This document shows, piece after piece, positions 1 through 7,139 of a stretch of DNA of 8,687 nucleotides. Source of the DNA: Fidelibacterota bacterium (GTDB lineage: Bacteria; Pseudomonadota; Alphaproteobacteria; Rhodospirillales; Rhodospirillaceae); contig CANJEU010000066.1 of NCBI GenBank assembly GCA_947473445.1, positions 1 to 8,687 of the forward strand, read 5' to 3'. Position 1 is the stretch's first letter, and each line of letters starts with the position of its first letter. Under the pieces are notes generated by a model. It saw only the letters and a program-made list of their open reading frames with translations. It had not been told where the DNA came from and made no database searches. The position numbers and the translations under genes are program-made.

Positions 1-266
1 CGGGCCCGATCCCGCCGGTGTACGTGGGCGCGCTGCCTGAAAAGGTACGTGACGCCGTCGTCAGCCTGCCGGTGAACCAGGTCAGTGACGTGATCTCTGT
101 GACGGGCTCGCGCCTGTACGTCATGGTCTGCCAACGTCAGGCCGACTCCGGCGTTCCCGGCGAAAACCAGGTGCGCAGCATGCTGGAAAATTCCAAGCTC
201 AATAACATCGCCCGCCAGAAGCTGCGCGACCTGCGCCGTCAGGCTCTGATCGATGTGCGTCTCTAA
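1..266 (+). CDS. surA: SurA-type peptidylprolyl isomerase/chaperone, C-terminal fragment
   Basis: The open frame enters from the left edge (first whole codon at 3) and stops with TAA at 264-266, so only about the last 88 residues are present. SurA is a periplasmic chaperone and parvulin-type prolyl isomerase that escorts outer-membrane proteins. The visible part resembles the end of a parvulin domain (LPVNQVSDVI, then SRLYVMVCQR), followed by a basic amphipathic C-terminal helix rich in Leu, Arg and Lys, as in SurA. The strongest support is context: surA-pdxA-rsmA is a widely conserved gene order, in E. coli among others. The pdxA start lies only 6 bases after this stop, so the genes are probably co-transcribed. 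The signal peptide and N-terminal domain are outside the window. Another parvulin-family protein (PpiC/PrsA type) cannot be excluded from this piece alone. Confidence 0.8.
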   Translation, partial: GPIPPVYVGALPEKVRDAVVSLPVNQVSDVISVTGSRLYVMVCQRQADSGVPGENQVRSMLENSKLNNIARQKLRDLRRQALIDVRL

Positions 267-272
267 GCGCTA

Positions 273-1298
273 ATGACCATGCGCGCGCGTCCCGCTCCGC
301 TCGCGCTCACCATGGGCGAGCCGGCGGGCGTGGGGGGCGAGATCTCGCTGAAAGCCTGGACGCGGCGCGATAATCTCCCCACTTTTTTCATCATCGACGA
401 TGCCGGCCGCCTGTCGGCCCTCGCGGAGCGCTTTGGGATCGATTGCCCTATTGCCTCCATCGCCGCGCCGGCCGAGGCCCATGAGGTTTTTCACCGCGCC
501 CTGCCGGTGATGCCGCTTGCGGCGCCGCTTCCGGCGGTCGCCCTTGGTGTCCCGAGTGCATCGACCGCGCAGGCCGTCGTCGGCGCCATCAATCAGGCCG
601 TCGATTACGTCAAAGCGGGCACGGCCTCGGGGATGGTCACCAATCCGATTCAGAAGGCGATCCTACAGAACACCGGCTTTGCCTTTCCCGGTCACACCGA
701 ATACCTCGGCCACCTCGCGGGTATTCCAGACCCCGTGATGATGTTGCTCATTGAAGAGCTCAAGGTGGTCCCGGTCACCGTGCACGTTGCGATCAAAGAC
801 GTCGCCGGCACGCTGACGACGGGCGCCATCGTGCACGCCGCGCGCATTACGGCAGCGTCCCTGAAACGGGATTTCGGAATTGCGCGGCCCCGCCTTGCGG
901 TCGCCGCGCTCAATCCTCATGCCGGCGAAAAAGGGAAGATGGGCGGTGAAGAAGGCAGCATCATCGCCCCGGCCATTGCGCAGCTGCGCGAAGACGGCCT
1001 TGATGTCAGCGGCCCCGCGCCGGCCGATACGCTGTTCCACGACGCCGCGAGGCGCGGTTACGATGCCGCCATCTGCATGTATCACGATCAAGCGCTGATC
1101 CCGCTCAAGACGCTCGATTTCGCCGGCGGGGTAAACATGACGCTGGGCCTACCCTTCGTGCGCACGTCGCCCGATCACGGCACCGCCTGCGACATCGCAA
1201 ATACCGGCGCCGCCGATCCTTCCAGCCTGATGGCCGCATTGCGCACCGCCGGCGCCGTCGCGGCCCGGCGGGACCAGGCCGGGACGCTTACCCTATGA
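273..1298 (+). CDS. pdxA: 4-hydroxythreonine-4-phosphate dehydrogenase PdxA
   Basis: PdxA is a cytoplasmic NAD-dependent enzyme. It oxidises 4-phosphohydroxy-L-threonine, and the decarboxylated product is condensed by PdxJ into pyridoxine 5'-phosphate in the DXP-dependent vitamin B6 pathway. The 341-residue length fits the family (E. coli about 329). Recognisable motifs are GEPAGVG near residues 15-21, FPGHTEYLGH at 138-147, NPHAGE at 214-219, YHDQ at 270-273 and LGLPFVRTSPDHGTA at 291-305. His171, His215 and His271 sit where the family binds its divalent metal. The first Met (273) is chosen because it starts 6 bases after the surA stop; a second ATG two codons later (279) is also possible. 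No strong ribosome binding site is visible, so translational coupling to surA is likely. The stop overlaps the rsmA start as ATGA. The first motif has Gly where I expect Pro (GIGPE in relatives). Confidence 0.96.
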   Translation: MTMRARPAPLALTMGEPAGVGGEISLKAWTRRDNLPTFFIIDDAGRLSALAERFGIDCPIASIAAPAEAHEVFHRALPVMPLAAPLPAVALGVPSASTAQAVVGAINQAVDYVKAGTASGMVTNPIQKAILQNTGFAFPGHTEYLGHLAGIPDPVMMLLIEELKVVPVTVHVAIKDVAGTLTTGAIVHAARITAASLKRDFGIARPRLAVAALNPHAGEKGKMGGEEGSIIAPAIAQLREDGLDVSGPAPADTLFHDAARRGYDAAICMYHDQALIPLKTLDFAGGVNMTLGLPFVRTSPDHGTACDIANTGAADPSSLMAALRTAGAVAARRDQAGTLTL

Positions 1299-2128
1299 AT
1301 AATGTAACGCTTCCTCCGCTGCGGGACGTCATCGCGCGTCACGGGCTCATGGCCACCAAGGCCCTGGGACAGCACTTTCTGCTCGATCTCAATCTCACCG
1401 CGCGTATCGCCCGCGCCGGGGGCGATCTCACCACCGGGACCTGTATCGAAATCGGCCCTGGGCCGGGGGGCCTCACGCGCGCCTTGCTCGACCAGGGCGC
1501 GCATGTGATCGCGATCGAGAAGGACAAACGCTGCCGCGAGATTCTCGAGGAATTGCGCGGCGCTTACCCTGATCGGCTCGAGACCCTGGAAGCCGACGCG
1601 CTGCAGATCGACGCCTCGCAACTTGGCGCGGCGCCGCGGCGGATCATCGCCAACCTTCCCTACAATATCGGGACCGAACTGCTTCTGGGCTGGCTGGAAC
1701 ACATCAACGCCTTTGAATGCCTGGTGCTGATGTTCCAGTCGGAGGTCGCCTCACGCCTGACCGCGCCGGCGGATACGAAAGCCTACGGCCGTCTGAGCGT
1801 GATGACGCAATGGCTGTGCGATGTGGAACAGCTGTTCCACGTGAACCCAAAGGCTTTCACACCGCCGCCGTCGGTGAACTCCACCGTCGTCAGACTCATC
1901 CCGCGCCCAGAGCCCTTGGCGCCGGCGCGGCGTCAAACCCTCGAACGCGTGACGGCCGCGGCGTTCGGCCAGCGGCGCAAGATGTTGCGGCAGAGTCTGA
2001 AGACCTTAGGGGTCGACGCCGAGGCCCTTTGCCGCGTTGTCGGCATCGATCCGACCGCCCGCGCCGAAGTGCTCACGGTCGAGCAGTTCTGCGCGCTGGC
2101 AAACGCGATCGACCAGAAGCTGGTTTAG
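1295..2128 (+). CDS. rsmA: 16S rRNA (adenine1518-N6/adenine1519-N6)-dimethyltransferase RsmA
   Basis: RsmA (KsgA) uses S-adenosylmethionine to dimethylate two adjacent adenines near the 3' end of 16S rRNA, a late step in 30S maturation; its loss gives kasugamycin resistance in E. coli. The 277-residue protein has the full family pattern. KALGQHFL is at residues 22-29, the SAM-binding loop EIGPGPGGLT at 52-61, and an acidic ribose-binding position at Glu75. The catalytic NLPY motif is at 120-123, QSEVASRL at 148-155, FTPPPSVNS at 188-196, and the C-terminal FGQRRKMLRQSL at 224-235. The ATG shares bases with the pdxA stop (ATGA), and a GGGAC sequence lies about 9 bases upstream, so translation is probably coupled to pdxA. 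The gene ends in a 4-base tail-to-tail overlap with the minus-strand deaminase gene. No hairpin terminator is visible. Confidence 0.97.
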   Translation: MNNVTLPPLRDVIARHGLMATKALGQHFLLDLNLTARIARAGGDLTTGTCIEIGPGPGGLTRALLDQGAHVIAIEKDKRCREILEELRGAYPDRLETLEADALQIDASQLGAAPRRIIANLPYNIGTELLLGWLEHINAFECLVLMFQSEVASRLTAPADTKAYGRLSVMTQWLCDVEQLFHVNPKAFTPPPSVNSTVVRLIPRPEPLAPARRQTLERVTAAAFGQRRKMLRQSLKTLGVDAEALCRVVGIDPTARAEVLTVEQFCALANAIDQKLV

Positions 2129-3132
2129 CGCTCCAGATACGCGTCCAGCACTTTCAAGTGCGCGCTGACTTCGGCATCGGTCAGAAATGAGCCGAGGAAA
2201 CTGTTGCGGGCAATCGCGGCGAAGTCGTCGCGGTCAAGACGGCCGGCCAGCGCGGCATAGTTATCGTTGATATATCCCCCGAAGTAGGCCGGATCGTCGG
2301 AGTTGATGGTCGCCCGCAGGCCCTGCGCCAGCATCAACGGCAGGGGATGATCCTCTCGGGTTTGCACCACACAGAGCTTCAGATTCGAAAGCGGGCAGAC
2401 CGTCAGCGTCATGGCCTCGCGGGCGAGGCGGGCGGTGAGGTCGGCATCCTCCAGCGCGCGGTTCCCGTGGTCGAGGCGATGGACCTTCAGGATATCGAGC
2501 GCCTCGCGCACATATTCCGGCGGTCCTTCCTCGCCCGCATGGGCGACGCGTTTGAAGCCCATCTCGGTGGCGGCGGCAAAAACTTTGGCGAACTTGCGCG
2601 GCGGATGGCCCATCTCGGAAGAATCGAGCCCAACACCGACGATCCTGTCCTGCCACGGCGCGGACATCCGCAAGGTTTTAAAGGCATCGTCTTCGTCGAG
2701 ATGCCGCAGAAAACATAAGATCAACTTGGTGGTAAGCCCATGGGTCCGCTCGGCCTCCTCCATCGCGGAGAGAAATCCTTTCATCACCACGTCGAAGGGA
2801 ATGCCGCGGGCCGTATGCGTCTGCGGATCGAAAAAGATTTCGGCATGGCGCACGGTATCGGCCGCGGCGCGGTCGAAATAAGCCATTGCGAGATCGCGGA
2901 AGTCTTCCTCGCGCTGAAGGACCTTCGCGCCTTCATAATAGATATCCAAAAAGTCCTGGAGCTGGGTGAACCGATAGGCGGTGCGAACCTCATCGACACT
3001 TTTGAACGGAATATCGATCTGGTTGCGTTTGGCCAGCGCGAACATGAGCTCGGGCTCAAGCGTGCCTTCGATATGCACGTGCAATTCGGCCTTTGGCAGC
3101 GCGGCGGTGAAGTCAGTGAGAGAGGCGCTCAT
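2125..3132 (-). CDS. add: Adenosine deaminase family protein, probably adenine deaminase
   Basis: A 335-residue zinc-dependent amidohydrolase of the adenosine deaminase superfamily. Metal and catalytic residues are visible: HVH (His18, His20), HAGEEGP with His198 and catalytic Glu201, DHG with His222, and NSDDP with Asp279 and Asp280. FFDPQTHT (100-107) and SDDPAYFGGY (278-287) are features I associate with the adenine deaminase subgroup (fungal Aah1 and its bacterial relatives), which converts adenine to hypoxanthine and ammonia. Adenine is therefore the more likely substrate, but adenosine cannot be ruled out from sequence. The likely role is cytoplasmic purine salvage. The ATG has a GGGAG ribosome binding site about 7 bases upstream. 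The gene begins 23 bases after the gmk stop, with no terminator between, so it is probably the last gene of a yicC-gmk-deaminase operon. Its stop overlaps the rsmA stop on the other strand. Confidence 0.9.
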   Translation of the reverse strand: MSASLTDFTAALPKAELHVHIEGTLEPELMFALAKRNQIDIPFKSVDEVRTAYRFTQLQDFLDIYYEGAKVLQREEDFRDLAMAYFDRAAADTVRHAEIFFDPQTHTARGIPFDVVMKGFLSAMEEAERTHGLTTKLILCFLRHLDEDDAFKTLRMSAPWQDRIVGVGLDSSEMGHPPRKFAKVFAAATEMGFKRVAHAGEEGPPEYVREALDILKVHRLDHGNRALEDADLTARLAREAMTLTVCPLSNLKLCVVQTREDHPLPLMLAQGLRATINSDDPAYFGGYINDNYAALAGRLDRDDFAAIARNSFLGSFLTDAEVSAHLKVLDAYLER

Positions 3133-3155
3133 GGCTCGCTCCCGGCAGGGCAGAA

Positions 3156-3800
3156 TTAAGCTTCGGCGCGCATCCCGTTGACGAAGGCAACCAGGCCGGA
3201 CGCACGCCGGCTTTGGCGCAAGCGTTCGGCAAGTAAGATCGCGCGCACCTGGGCGATGCTTTGATCGACGTCACGGTTGACGACGACATAGTCATATTCG
3301 GGCCAATGGCTCATTTCGTCCGCCGCGCGACTCATGCGCCGTTGGACCACCTCTTCGGAGTCTTGGGCACGCCCACGCAGGCGTTTTTCCAGATCGCCGA
3401 TGGAGGGCGGCAGAATGAAAACACTGACGAGATCTGCGCCGGCGCTGGCTTTCAGCTGTTGGGTGCCTTGCCAGTCGATGTCGAACAGGACGTCGCGGCC
3501 CGCGGCCAGCTGTTCTTCGACGTAGCCGCGCGGGGTACCGTAGAAATTCTCGAACACGCGCGCGTGCTCCAGCAACTCCCCGCCCTTGGCCATTTTTTGA
3601 TACTCGGCCTCGGAGACGAAGAAGTAATCCTTGCCATGTTCTTCGCCGGGCCGGGGCTCGCGGGTGGTCACCGAGATGGACATCGTCAGATGATCGTCCG
3701 TCTTCAGCAGCGCGCGCGAGATGGTGGTCTTGCCTGCGCCCGACGGCGAGGACAAAACCAGCATGAGCCCGCGGCGGGCGATCGGGTGAATGTCGGACAT
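3156..3800 (-). CDS. gmk: Guanylate kinase
   Basis: Guanylate kinase transfers phosphate from ATP to GMP (or dGMP) to give GDP, an essential step in guanine nucleotide synthesis that also feeds (p)ppGpp and c-di-GMP pools. At 214 residues it has the normal length. The P-loop SSPSGAGKTT is at residues 17-26. The GMP-binding region is SVTTREPRPGE (43-53) with GKDYFF (57-62) and YGTPRGYV (87-94), and the Walker-B-like LFDIDWQG is at 105-112. The LID arginines lie around RLRGRAQDSEEVVQRR (140-155). The start is fixed by the one-base TAATG overlap with the upstream yicC stop, a classic coupled arrangement. The deaminase gene follows after 23 bases. Pairing of yicC with gmk is widespread in bacteria. 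Confidence 0.97.
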   Translation of the reverse strand: MSDIHPIARRGLMLVLSSPSGAGKTTISRALLKTDDHLTMSISVTTREPRPGEEHGKDYFFVSEAEYQKMAKGGELLEHARVFENFYGTPRGYVEEQLAAGRDVLFDIDWQGTQQLKASAGADLVSVFILPPSIGDLEKRLRGRAQDSEEVVQRRMSRAADEMSHWPEYDYVVVNRDVDQSIAQVRAILLAERLRQSRRASGLVAFVNGMRAEA

Positions 3801-4714
3801 TATTCGATATTCTGAATTTGTTCGCGGAACTGGTCGATGGCGGTCTTAAGATCAAGACCGATCGTGGTGAAGGTCGTATCGGCCGATTTGGAGCACAGCG
3901 TATTGGCTTCGCGATTGAATTCCTGCGACAGGAAATCGAGCCGGCGTCCACACGGCTCACCCTTGCTCAGCAGTTCGCGCGCCTGATGCACGTGGGCCTG
4001 AAGACGATCAAGTTCTTCGCGGACATCGGCTTTGTTGGCCAGCAGTGCGGCTTCCTGGGCGATGCGCTCGGGCGCGAGGGCCGGAATCTGGCCGGCAAGT
4101 TCATTGAGTTGCGCGATGAGGGCATCGCGCAACGTGGCGGGCTGCGTGGCAGCATGTTTCTCGGCGGTCGCGCACAACGCAGCGATGGTGGCAAGATGGC
4201 CCAACAAGACCGGCACGAGACGGGCGCCTTCTTCCTTGCGCGCGCGGTCAAGGTCATTCAAAGCGGTCGTGAGACCAAGAAGTAAAGCGCTGTCGCGGGC
4301 GGCCAGCGCTTGCGCGTCGAGGGCGGCCTCGGCGCTGCCGCGACCCTTGGCCAGAGCCATCAGCCCGTCGAGGCTGGCAGGAGCGATCCCTTGTCCGACA
4401 TCGCTGAACTGCGCGGTCTTGCGGGCCGCCAGCGCGATGAGGGAATCAAGAAGCGCTTCATCGATGCCGATGTCGGAGCTGCTCGATTCGGACGTAATGG
4501 TGAGGTTGAGCGTGACGGACCCACGGGTGAAGGCGGCGGTGACCGCCTGACGGGCCGGAATTTCGAGGGAGTCAAAGCCGTGCGGCACACGCAGGCGCGT
4601 ATCGAGACTCTTGCCGTTGACGCTGCGCACTTCCCAGGTCCAGGCGAACGGCGTGGCAGCGGCGGCGCGCCCTTCGGCGCGCGCGAATCCCGTCATGCTC
4701 GAAGTCGCGCCCAT
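3800..4714 (-). CDS. yicC: YicC/YloC family endoribonuclease
   Basis: A 304-residue YicC/YloC family protein, of about the usual family length. E. coli YicC is reported to be an endoribonuclease that affects small-RNA turnover; the role here is transferred from the family. The N-terminal YicC-type domain begins with SSMTGFARAEG (residues 5-15), followed by WEVRSVNGKSLDTRLR (27-42). The C-terminal domain (formerly DUF1732) carries the hallmark CGRRLDFLSQEFNREANT (255-272) with SKSAD after it. The region between, about 85-240, is Ala/Leu-rich and probably helical. The first ATG (4714) is chosen because relatives have a few residues before SMTGFAR; Met7 is a weaker alternative. It is the first gene of the yicC-gmk-deaminase operon. 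The upstream gene on the same strand ends at a strong terminator, so yicC needs its own promoter. Ribosome binding is weak (GGGG about 11 bases upstream). Confidence 0.93.
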   Translation of the reverse strand: MGATSSMTGFARAEGRAAAATPFAWTWEVRSVNGKSLDTRLRVPHGFDSLEIPARQAVTAAFTRGSVTLNLTITSESSSSDIGIDEALLDSLIALAARKTAQFSDVGQGIAPASLDGLMALAKGRGSAEAALDAQALAARDSALLLGLTTALNDLDRARKEEGARLVPVLLGHLATIAALCATAEKHAATQPATLRDALIAQLNELAGQIPALAPERIAQEAALLANKADVREELDRLQAHVHQARELLSKGEPCGRRLDFLSQEFNREANTLCSKSADTTFTTIGLDLKTAIDQFREQIQNIE

Positions 4715-4740
4715 ACGTTGAAAGCCCCAACCGATGCCCC

Positions 4741-4785
4741 TGGCGTGGTTATATCGGGCGGAGCTTCCGATTCATAGCGTTGCAA
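4741..4785 (-). promoter_or_regulatory. Tentative promoter of the yicC-gmk-deaminase operon
   Basis: On the minus strand a TATAAC hexamer (4753-4748) resembles a sigma-70 -10 box. It sits between the upstream terminator and the yicC ATG, which would give a leader of roughly 27 bases. The -35 side is poor: at 17-18 bases spacing only TATGAA or CTATGA is found, while the better-looking TTGCAA (4785-4780) is about 26 bases away. The argument is mostly positional, because a promoter must lie between the terminator at 4784-4820 and yicC unless termination is leaky. Confidence 0.3.
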
Positions 4786-4820
4786 AAAAGCGGCCCCGGG
4801 GTGCGGGTCACCCCGGGGCC
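4784..4820 (-). terminator. Rho-independent terminator of the PAS-GGDEF-EAL gene
   Basis: Read on the minus strand, GGCCCCGGGGTG (4820-4809) pairs perfectly over 12 bp with CACCCCGGGGCC (4803-4792) around a 5-base loop. After GC it is followed by six Ts (4789-4784). This is a textbook intrinsic terminator about 30 bases past the stop codon of the gene ending at 4851. It separates that gene from the yicC operon on the same strand. On the plus strand the hairpin has no T-run after it, so it should act in one direction only. Confidence 0.93.
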
Positions 4821-4850
4821 ACGCCATGCCCCGACATTGGAAGAGGGGTG

Positions 4851-6938
4851 CTATTCCGAGATGTCCGGACAGGTAAACGATTCGACAAAGCGACGGAATT
4901 CGGCAGGCGGCAGCGGCTTCGACAGCCAGTAACCCTGGATTTCGTCGCAGGCGCGGTCTTTGAGGAATTTGAGTTGTTCGATGGTTTCGACGCCTTCGGC
5001 GACAACCGTCAGCCCCAGGCTCTGGCCGAGGCGCACCACCGCCTCGACAATCTTCTCGTCATCCTTGGCCCGTCCGATCCCGCGCACGAACGAGCCGTCG
5101 ACCTTCAAGCGGCAGACCGGGAAGGCCTGGAGGTTGGAGAGCGAGGAGTAGCCGGTGCCGAAATCGTCCATCGACATGGAGACACCGGCCGCGGTCAGTC
5201 GATCGACGTTCTCCTGCACCCGGCCGGTGCCTTCCATGGCGACGCTCTCGGTGATCTCGATATCGAGCGTGCTGGGCGCGAGCCCACAACGTTCGAGGGC
5301 CGAGGTCACCTGTTCGAATAGGTTGCGCTGGCGGAACTGCACGCCCGAGACATTGAAACCCAGGCGCAACTCGGGCAGGCCCAGGACCTGCCAGATTTGA
5401 CGCTGGCGGCAGATTTCTTCGATGATCCAGTCGCCGATGGGAAGAATAAGGCCCGAGGTTTCGGCGATGGGAATGAACTCGCCGGGCGAAATCAAGCCGC
5501 GCTCGGGATGATTCCACCGGATCAGGGCCTCGGCGCCCGTCAGCTTGCCCGTGGCAAGATCCATCTGCGGCTGATAGGCGAGCCACAACTGATTTTGTTC
5601 CAGCGCGTGACGCAGGTCCGTTTCGATGCGGACCCGGCGCCGGATGTCGGCGTCCATCTCTTTATCGAAATACCGGAAGGCGTCGCGGCCTTCGGATTTG
5701 GCCTGATACATCGCGAGTTCGGCCTCGCGCAGCAAAGACAAAGGGTCCGTATCATCCTTAGGATAGGCCGCGATCCCCACCGAAACGGTCACTTCGATGG
5801 AGTGCCCTTTTGCCTGCACGGGCGCATGGAATGCGTTGACGATGCTGCGCACGGTGCGGCTGGCCGCCGCCATATCCGTCACGTCTTCAAGCAGTATCCC
5901 GAAATCATCGCCCCCAAGACGCGCGAGGGTATCGGTCGTGCGGGTGATTTTCTGTACGCGCTGGGTGACGGCGCATAACAGCGCATCACCCACATCGTGC
6001 CCGAGGGTATTGTTGATACTGCGGAAATTATCGAGGTCCATGACCATGACGGCCACGGCCGCTTCGGCCCGCGCGGCGCGTTCGATCGCTAGCCTCAGGC
6101 GGTCCATGAAGACGCTTCGGTTGGGAAGACCGGTGAGCACGTCGTATTCGCTCAGTCTGACCAGCTCATCTTCGGCCTTCAGGCGCTCGGAGATGTCTTC
6201 GAGCACCGTGACGAAGTGCGACAGGCGTCCAGTAGCGTCGTGGATGGGGGTCGTCGTCTGTTCGGCGGTGTAAAGCGCGCCGTCCTTCCGGCGATTGACG
6301 ACCCTGCCCTTCCAGGTTTCGCTCATCGCCGTCAGATGGGCCACGGCATCGGCCAGGGGGTCGTCGCCAAGATCGGCCTTGAGCATCGTTGACGACTTGC
6401 CGATCACGTCACCTTGTTCAAAACCGGCCATCTTGATGAAGGCCGGATTGGCCCACGAGATGATACCGTCGCGCGTAGTGATGATGACGCCGTTGGCCGT
6501 GGCTTCCAGCGCCTTTGACTGCATGCCGATTTGGGCTGCGGCTTCGCGCCATTTGGTGACGTCGCGCAAGTGAACGATGGTGGCTTCCCCGTCGCGCCAG
6601 GACATTGGCGTTGCGACCATCTCGACGAAGGTGGGCTGACCGCCCGTGAAAATTTCGATCGCCGCCGGTTCGCCGCTGCGCGCGTAGGGGAAACCGAACT
6701 CGCGGCCCGCGAGATCCTCCGGCGTCGACCCGAAGAGAGCCGCGGCGGCGCCATTGCAGAAGACGATATGTCCGGCGCTGTCGACGACGGCCACCCCTTC
6801 GCGACTGCCTTCGAGGATGCGGTGATAGAATGACGACTCCGCCTCGCGCGGGACCTCAGGGGCCGGAACACTCCGGCGGTCCCAGGACGAGAAAACCCGC
6901 ACCGGGCGCGGCGGCAAGCTGGCGGCTCTGCTGGTCAT
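4851..6938 (-). CDS. PAS-PAS-GGDEF-EAL c-di-GMP signalling protein
   Basis: A 695-residue protein with no signal peptide or membrane segment, so probably cytoplasmic. Order: an Arg/Pro-rich, likely disordered N-terminus (1-35); PAS 1 (about 36-130); PAS 2 (about 137-252); a short helical linker; GGDEF (about 262-425); EAL (about 437-682). GGDEF domains make c-di-GMP from two GTP; EAL domains hydrolyse it to pGpG. The EAL domain looks active: Glu470 (EAL), Asn529, Glu561, Asp591-Asp592 (DDFGTGYSSL), Lys612, Glu648 (AEGVET) and Gln668 match the metal- and substrate-binding positions and their spacing in characterised enzymes. The GGDEF domain keeps Asp301, Asn309, Asp318 and an RxxD inhibitory site (333-336), but the signature is GGDDF (342-346), so cyclase activity is uncertain. 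Net phosphodiesterase activity seems more likely. The ligand of the PAS domains cannot be told. GGGGA lies about 6 bases before the ATG. The gene is transcribed alone, divergently from the receiver-kaiB pair. Confidence 0.95.
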   Translation of the reverse strand: MTSRAASLPPRPVRVFSSWDRRSVPAPEVPREAESSFYHRILEGSREGVAVVDSAGHIVFCNGAAAALFGSTPEDLAGREFGFPYARSGEPAAIEIFTGGQPTFVEMVATPMSWRDGEATIVHLRDVTKWREAAAQIGMQSKALEATANGVIITTRDGIISWANPAFIKMAGFEQGDVIGKSSTMLKADLGDDPLADAVAHLTAMSETWKGRVVNRRKDGALYTAEQTTTPIHDATGRLSHFVTVLEDISERLKAEDELVRLSEYDVLTGLPNRSVFMDRLRLAIERAARAEAAVAVMVMDLDNFRSINNTLGHDVGDALLCAVTQRVQKITRTTDTLARLGGDDFGILLEDVTDMAAASRTVRSIVNAFHAPVQAKGHSIEVTVSVGIAAYPKDDTDPLSLLREAELAMYQAKSEGRDAFRYFDKEMDADIRRRVRIETDLRHALEQNQLWLAYQPQMDLATGKLTGAEALIRWNHPERGLISPGEFIPIAETSGLILPIGDWIIEEICRQRQIWQVLGLPELRLGFNVSGVQFRQRNLFEQVTSALERCGLAPSTLDIEITESVAMEGTGRVQENVDRLTAAGVSMSMDDFGTGYSSLSNLQAFPVCRLKVDGSFVRGIGRAKDDEKIVEAVVRLGQSLGLTVVAEGVETIEQLKFLKDRACDEIQGYWLSKPLPPAEFRRFVESFTCPDISE

Positions 6939-7139
6939 TCAAATTCCCCACTGTCTCGATCCTCTCAAGGCCCGGTTTGTCCTGGCCGTTTTTGTTTTTG
7001 GTAGCTACGGTTTTTGTTCGAAACTATGGTAGGCATCTGCACCTGCGGTTGCAAGGGCCACCCGGCAGCGCCACTACACCGGAGGGGTGCCTCCGCCCAC
7101 AACACGGCGCTAACCCATAGAAAGAGAAAGCGAAATTAA
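6939..7139. promoter_or_regulatory. Divergent intergenic region between the c-di-GMP gene and the receiver-kaiB pair
   Basis: This 201-bp spacer should hold both divergent promoters. Its left half is T-rich on the plus strand and has three copies of GTTTTTG (6988-6994, 6994-7000, 7010-7016) around an 8-bp palindrome GTAGCTAC (7001-7008), followed by TTCGAA (7017-7022). The right half contains a small hairpin, CGGAGG-GGTG-CCTCCG (7080-7095). An A-rich stretch precedes the receiver-gene ATG without a clear GGAG ribosome binding site. I found no convincing -35/-10 pair on either strand; TATGGT (7025-7030) is the best -10-like hexamer for the plus strand but has no matching -35. Confidence 0.5.

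Noticed and set aside
2125..2128. A shared bidirectional terminator between rsmA and the deaminase gene.
   Set aside because: The stops overlap, and I saw no hairpin with a T-run on either strand near the junction.
1717..2190. 157-codon plus-strand frame over the 3' half of rsmA and into the deaminase gene.
   Set aside because: It is a frame-shifted shadow of rsmA, Arg/Gly/Pro-rich with no recognisable motif.
3261..3815. 184-codon plus-strand frame opposite gmk.
   Set aside because: It is antisense to a complete guanylate kinase gene, and its product shows no known domain.
5397..5978. Long plus-strand open frame of 193 codons inside the PAS-GGDEF-EAL gene.
   Set aside because: It is antisense to the GGDEF and EAL domains, whose motifs are intact. 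The product resembles no family, and such frames are expected opposite GC-rich genes.
7087..7113. Possible leader peptide: GTG start, 8 codons with three consecutive Pro codons, then TAA, just upstream of the receiver gene.
   Set aside because: The GGAGG before it leaves only one base to the GTG, too close for initiation, and it overlaps the hairpin. There is no other support.
6939..7139. A sigma-70 or EcfG-type (GGAAC-CGTT) promoter in the divergent region.
   Set aside because: No pair of boxes with acceptable spacing was found by eye on either strand, so only the region is annotated, not a promoter.
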